Assembly (NCBI GenBank): GCA_016930635.1
Contig: JAFGGI010000021.1
Coordinates: 1 to 47,692 of the forward strand
Length of the DNA: 47,692 nucleotides
Reading direction: 5' to 3'
DNA from: Sedimentisphaerales bacterium
GTDB lineage: Bacteria > Planctomycetota > Phycisphaerae > Sedimentisphaerales > UBA12454
Part shown: in pieces, positions 44,349 to 47,692 of the stretch
How positions within the stretch are numbered: the stretch's first letter is position 1
Layout: every line of letters begins with the position of its first letter
Notes under the pieces: generated by a model
Told to the model about the DNA's origin: nothing
The model's input: the letters and a program-made list of their open reading frames with translations, nothing else
The model's database searches: none
Program-made: the position numbers and the translations under genes

Positions 44349-44372
44349 AAAAATAGTAGAAGGAGCCTCCCA

Positions 44373-45071
44373 ATGAAAACGAAACTATTTATTTTGGCGG
44401 TACTCATGACTGTTTTTATTTCGACCTTAAATTCGGCACAAGCAGCGCTAATCATTCCACAAGACCAGGACAAAGACGGTCTGCACAATCCTGATTACAC
44501 CTGCTGGATGGCATCAGCTTCTAATCTGCTTGCAGCTGCAGGTTACGCAGATGGTGAAGTAAAGACAATTTACGACAGAATGACGGATATGTTTGGATGG
44601 GATATTGCTGCGCTGCCGCACCTGGCGGTTCAGGCGTACCTCTCTGAATATCCAGAGGCCGATAACCTTTACACGATAGTCGACGAGTACTGGGGAAACA
44701 CGTATGCGAATCCGGAATTTGTAAACCAGCAGCTTGCCGAAGACAAACTTGTCAGCGTTACTTTCTGGTACGGCCAAAGCATAGGCCATTCCATCACAGC
44801 CTGGGAAAACGAAGAAGCCGGACCTCTGCAGGGATATTTTTCTGACTCCGATAAAGATGATGGCGGAGACTTCACCTTATATACATGGGTAGATAATGGC
44901 TACGGCGACTGGTCTCTCGACTATCCAGGTATCGCAGGTGCCGATGTAAATCACATCGTCACTCTCTCTGCTATCGATATCGTCCCCGAACCGGCAACTC
45001 TAACAATACTGATGATCGGTTCTCTGATATTCCTAAGGAAAAACAAAAACAGCCGGGCTGTGACAGTATGA
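44373..45071 (+). CDS. PEP-CTERM protein with IdeS-like fold, second copy
   Basis: The 232-residue paralogue of the preceding gene keeps IIPQDQDKDGLHNPDYTCWMASASN with Cys44, IGHSITAWEN with His139, and the FSDSDKDDGGDFTLYTWVDNG block. The signal peptide ends near NSAQAA. The tail is VPEPATLTILMIGSLIFLRK followed by NKNSRA. The putative catalytic residues are conserved in both copies while much of the surface differs, which is what one expects if activity is retained and targets diverge. AAGGAG precedes the ATG. Confidence 0.85.
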   Translation: MKTKLFILAVLMTVFISTLNSAQAALIIPQDQDKDGLHNPDYTCWMASASNLLAAAGYADGEVKTIYDRMTDMFGWDIAALPHLAVQAYLSEYPEADNLYTIVDEYWGNTYANPEFVNQQLAEDKLVSVTFWYGQSIGHSITAWENEEAGPLQGYFSDSDKDDGGDFTLYTWVDNGYGDWSLDYPGIAGADVNHIVTLSAIDIVPEPATLTILMIGSLIFLRKNKNSRAVTV

Positions 45072-45167
45072 CTCTTATATTCGCAAAAATATATAAAAAT
45101 TATGAACTAAATAAAAACAGCAGCTTGATGCCGCATCTCTGTTGTGGCGAAAAGAAAGGAGGTGTTT

Positions 45168-45197
45168 ATGCAGAAACTATGCGTGCCGGATAGTTGA
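45168..45197 (+). CDS. Possible 9-codon leader peptide before a PEP-CTERM gene
   Basis: A strong AAAGGAGGTG ribosome site at 45156-45165 is followed by ATG CAG AAA CTA and a stop after nine codons (MQKLCVPDS). A fresh ribosome site and the real gene start follow at 45231. The good ribosome site in front of so short a frame is the reason to list it. Confidence 0.35.
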   Translation: MQKLCVPDS

Positions 45198-45230
45198 AAG
45201 GAGTGAAAATTGGGTTTTAAGGAGAAAACA

Positions 45231-45995
45231 ATGAAAAAGTTAATTACTATTTTTTTAGTTAGCTGTGCATTTTTTATCATCTGCAGCTCAGCGCACGCTG
45301 ACTGGTTCCAGGATGACCCCCACAAAATGCACTACCCGCAAATGCCTGACCCTCAAGGCTGGGATATTGCACTCGCTCCGCAGGAAGTAGCCGACGACTG
45401 GAAATGCAGCCAAACCGGTCCCGTCTCAGACATCCACTTCTGGTACTCCTGGCAAGGGGATAGAGTAGGACAAATCAGGGGAATCAATGTAAACATCTAT
45501 TCAGACAAACCAGCCCCTGACAGTCCCGCAAGTGCCCATTCGGGCAGACCAGAACCTAACAGCCCCGGCTATAGTATGCCGAACGAGCTGCTTTGGAGCA
45601 GATACATCACTGACTTCAAAACAATACCGTATGGCGAAGGTACACAGGGTTGGGCCGAACCTCTTTCACAGATATGGGAAACCGAAGACCACCATATGTT
45701 CTATCAGGTCAACATCGTTGACATTATAGAACCGTTCATCCAGGAAATAGGTACCATTTACTGGCTCGGTCTTCAGATAGATACCGTCGAAGGACAAATA
45801 GGCTGGAAAACTTCTCTGGACCACTGGAACGACGATGCGGTTATCGGCGCTTACACAGCCCCCTGGATGGAATTGATTGATCCATACACAGGAAATTCAA
45901 TCGATATGGCCTTTGTCATTACACCCGAGCCTGCAACTATCATCCTGTTCGGTTGCGGCACATTGGTTCTGTTCCGCAGAAAAAATAATAACTAA
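45231..45995 (+). CDS. PEP-CTERM protein with ADDWKC..DIHFWYSW domain
   Basis: The 254-residue protein starts at the ATG after AAGGAG; a frame seven codons longer lacks its own ribosome site. It has a signal peptide (LITIFLVSCAFFIICSSAHA) and the block EVADDWKCSQTGPVSDIHFWYSWQGD, which I recall from many secreted planctomycete proteins of unnamed function. A Pro/Ser-rich loop (KPAPDSPASAHSGRPEPNSP) splits the domain. The tail is TPEPATIILFGCGTLVLFRR followed by KNNN. The 32 bases around its start are identical to those of the gene at 46744. Confidence 0.83.
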   Translation: MKKLITIFLVSCAFFIICSSAHADWFQDDPHKMHYPQMPDPQGWDIALAPQEVADDWKCSQTGPVSDIHFWYSWQGDRVGQIRGINVNIYSDKPAPDSPASAHSGRPEPNSPGYSMPNELLWSRYITDFKTIPYGEGTQGWAEPLSQIWETEDHHMFYQVNIVDIIEPFIQEIGTIYWLGLQIDTVEGQIGWKTSLDHWNDDAVIGAYTAPWMELIDPYTGNSIDMAFVITPEPATIILFGCGTLVLFRRKNNN

Positions 45996-46022
45996 AAAAA
46001 TTAACACAAAGGAGTGCTAAAT

Positions 46023-46691
46023 ATGAGAATTTACGGAAATCTATCTTCTTACAAAACACGTATCGCAACACTCATCGTTCTGACAGTAACAATGGTCGTA
46101 TCAAATGCCGGTGCCGAAATGCTTGTCAACGGCAACTTTGAAACAGGAGACCTGACCGGCTGGACATGGACTCCTACACAATATTCCGACCCTAATATGA
46201 CAGCAGGAGTAGTGGTCTTTGACACCGCTGCCGGCCAGCCAAGTAATTGCTTCAGGGCAAACCCGGGTACTGATGTACCCCACTATGGAATCGGTCAGGA
46301 AGAAGGAGGATTCTTATCACAATCCATAAATCTCGTTGCAGGGAACACATATGATGTATCCATAGGCGCCGCTGCAATACGGGATCTCGGAGGCGGTGCA
46401 AACTATGACGGCGGCAGAATCCGACTCTATATAGGTGGTTCTCTATTATGGGATTGGGATATTGACGACATAGGAGCATCGCAAACTGTACGAAGTTCGT
46501 TTGACGGCACATTTGTTCCAACTGTTACCGGAGCACACGACTTTGACCTGCTATTCACACGAACCTACACAAATACTCCGGTCGCCATATACCACTACCT
46601 CGATAACGCTTCCGTAGTCCCTGAACCGGCAACTATTATTCTGCTTGGACTCGGTGCTTTAACTCTGCTCAAAAAAAAGAAACAGGCATAA
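46023..46691 (+). CDS. PEP-CTERM protein with NGNFETGDLTGW carbohydrate-binding-like domain
   Basis: The 222-residue protein starts at the ATG with AAAGGAG upstream; a GTG three codons earlier overlaps that site and is rejected. After the signal peptide (ending VSNAGA) the mature protein begins MLVNGNFETGDLTGWTWTP, the standard opening of jelly-roll carbohydrate-binding modules in secreted bacterial proteins. AHDFDLLFTRTYTNTPVAIYHYLDNASV closes the domain. The tail is VPEPATIILLGLGALTLLKK followed by KKQA. Its ligand is unknown. Confidence 0.84.
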   Translation: MRIYGNLSSYKTRIATLIVLTVTMVVSNAGAEMLVNGNFETGDLTGWTWTPTQYSDPNMTAGVVVFDTAAGQPSNCFRANPGTDVPHYGIGQEEGGFLSQSINLVAGNTYDVSIGAAAIRDLGGGANYDGGRIRLYIGGSLLWDWDIDDIGASQTVRSSFDGTFVPTVTGAHDFDLLFTRTYTNTPVAIYHYLDNASVVPEPATIILLGLGALTLLKKKKQA

Positions 46692-46743
46692 ATAAACGAT
46701 AGCTTAACAAAAAAATTATTTTTTGGGTTTTAAGGAGAAAACA

Positions 46744-47664
46744 ATGAAAAAGTTATCGATATTATGCTTGATAGCTGTCGTAACTCTGACAGCAGCAGTT
46801 ACTCACGCCGGAGCAATTTATACAGACGACACGTTAAAATCCTTAGGCATCGCACGCCATCAGACAGGTGCTGCTGCAACTCTGCCTGACCCGGGAGATT
46901 ATGACTGGTGGCACGGATGTTCTCCAACATCAGCCGGCATGATGATGGGGCATTATGACGTCCACGGTTACAACGGCCATTCTCTCGGCAATCTCGTACC
47001 AGGCGGACAGGCTGAAAATAATACCTATGGTCCCGGACCTTATCTGGCAAATAATGCTATAGCCAGCTCCGGACATATAGCCGATTTCTACTCAGGCGGA
47101 ACCGGAGCCTCGGGGGATGATGTTGCACCGCCATGGCACCAGTTTAACTGTCTCTCTGACTTCATGGGAACAAGTCAGGACAGCGTCGGAAATTCTAATG
47201 GGTGGACCACATTTTATTACTACACAAACGGTGCACCTTTTACACATACCGATGCTGTCACACACGGCGTATATGACTCAAGCGGAATGTACGGCATCAA
47301 AGAATATGTCGAATACGCCGGCTACACCGTAGATGTGTTGTATAACCAGTACATCGATACACAGGATCTTGCTTACGGTTTCACTTTCAAACAGTATATG
47401 ACAGAGATCGATGCAGGCAGACCCGTATTGATCCATGTCGAGGACCACACAATGTACGGCTACGGTTATGACTCGCTCAACTCTACTGTATTTTTACACG
47501 ACACATGGAGCCTCGGACAACACACTATGACCTGGGGCGGTACTTACAGCGGACGCGAGCATTACGGCGTAACTGTTCTTACAGTAGTTCCGGAACCGGC
47601 AACAATTGCAATGTTAAGCCTGGGAGCTTTAAGTCTCATTCGCAGAAAAAAACAAACTAAATAA
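46744..47664 (+). CDS. PEP-CTERM protein with C39-like fold, second copy
   Basis: The 306-residue protein is a paralogue of that at 40749 and keeps all three putative catalytic positions. Cys59 lies in WWHGCSPTSAGMMMGHYD, His235 in HVEDHTMYGYGYD and Asp253 in LHDTW. The signal peptide reads LSILCLIAVVTLTAAVTHAG. The tail is VPEPATIAMLSLGALSLIRR followed by KKQTK. Overall the two copies look well over half identical by eye. They are separated by seven other genes, so they did not arise by a recent simple tandem event, or the cluster has been rearranged since. The start is preceded by AAGGAG. Confidence 0.87.
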   Translation: MKKLSILCLIAVVTLTAAVTHAGAIYTDDTLKSLGIARHQTGAAATLPDPGDYDWWHGCSPTSAGMMMGHYDVHGYNGHSLGNLVPGGQAENNTYGPGPYLANNAIASSGHIADFYSGGTGASGDDVAPPWHQFNCLSDFMGTSQDSVGNSNGWTTFYYYTNGAPFTHTDAVTHGVYDSSGMYGIKEYVEYAGYTVDVLYNQYIDTQDLAYGFTFKQYMTEIDAGRPVLIHVEDHTMYGYGYDSLNSTVFLHDTWSLGQHTMTWGGTYSGREHYGVTVLTVVPEPATIAMLSLGALSLIRRKKQTK

Positions 47665-47679
47665 AAAGAAAGGGAGAAT

Positions 47680-47692
47680 ATGAAAAAGTTAA
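47680..47692 (+). CDS. Start of a further gene, cut by the window edge
   Basis: AAGGGAG followed by ATG AAA AAG TTA matches the start pattern of the preceding PEP-CTERM genes (MKKL). Only four codons are visible. Confidence 0.55.

Noticed and set aside
36846-47692. Exosortase or other sorting gene within the PEP-CTERM locus
   Set aside because: No multi-spanning protein with exosortase-like Cys, Arg and His residues is encoded here; all genes are substrates.

Overview
The window looks like chromosomal DNA of a planctomycete, most likely class Phycisphaerae (Sedimentisphaerales-like). This is inferred from about a dozen secreted proteins ending in a PEP-CTERM sorting tail (PEPATI, hydrophobic stretch, RRKK-like end), from a secreted polysaccharidase with a planctomycete-style dockerin-like stretch and propeller repeats, and from a strongly enlarged SecA. 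No rRNA, tRNA, CRISPR array or insertion sequence was found. The only RNA gene recognised is rnpB.

Layout. Bases 1-3.3 kb hold AT-rich accessory genes: a phage terminase-small-subunit-like protein, a RelB-type antitoxin followed by a decayed YafQ-type toxin, and a type II restriction endonuclease with its methyltransferase. From 3.3 to 9.7 kb lies a pectin-degradation pair (PL4 rhamnogalacturonan lyase and a multidomain GH28 polygalacturonase) on either side of rnpB. A terminase-large-subunit-like gene (9.7-11.2 kb), a Fic AMP-transferase (11.4-12.5 kb) and a lone PEP-CTERM gene follow. From 13.5 to 36.8 kb the content is mostly housekeeping: pcm-recG, a DUF3800 gene, bioA-bioD, nadB, a MATE pump, an HI0933-type flavoprotein, arsC / membrane protein / trxB, citrate synthase, efp-secA, dtd, tyrS with two coupled small genes, a CheY-like receiver, and a split YeeE/YedE sulfur-transport pair.

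From 36.9 kb to the end is a PEP-CTERM locus of 11 complete genes plus the start of a twelfth. Two tandem single-gene units, each with its own promoter and terminator, precede a long same-strand run (40062 to beyond the edge) served by one strong promoter and a roughly 720-nt purine-rich leader. At least four products carry Cys/His/Asp sets of papain-like peptidases: two C39-like paralogues and two IdeS-like paralogues. One carries a thioester-domain-like Cys/Gln pair and one a triplicated 15-residue motif. The locus therefore looks like a coordinately expressed set of secreted, exosortase-sorted surface proteins enriched in cysteine-peptidase folds. No exosortase gene is in view.

Other notable points: short dispersed repeats lying in frame inside genes (three copies of one family, two of another); a SecA with five tandem copies of a W-x3-F helical module; an RNase P RNA with a large extra arm; and 23-nt repeats in the first transcribed bases of a PEP-CTERM leader. 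All functional calls come from reading motifs by eye; no database search was run.
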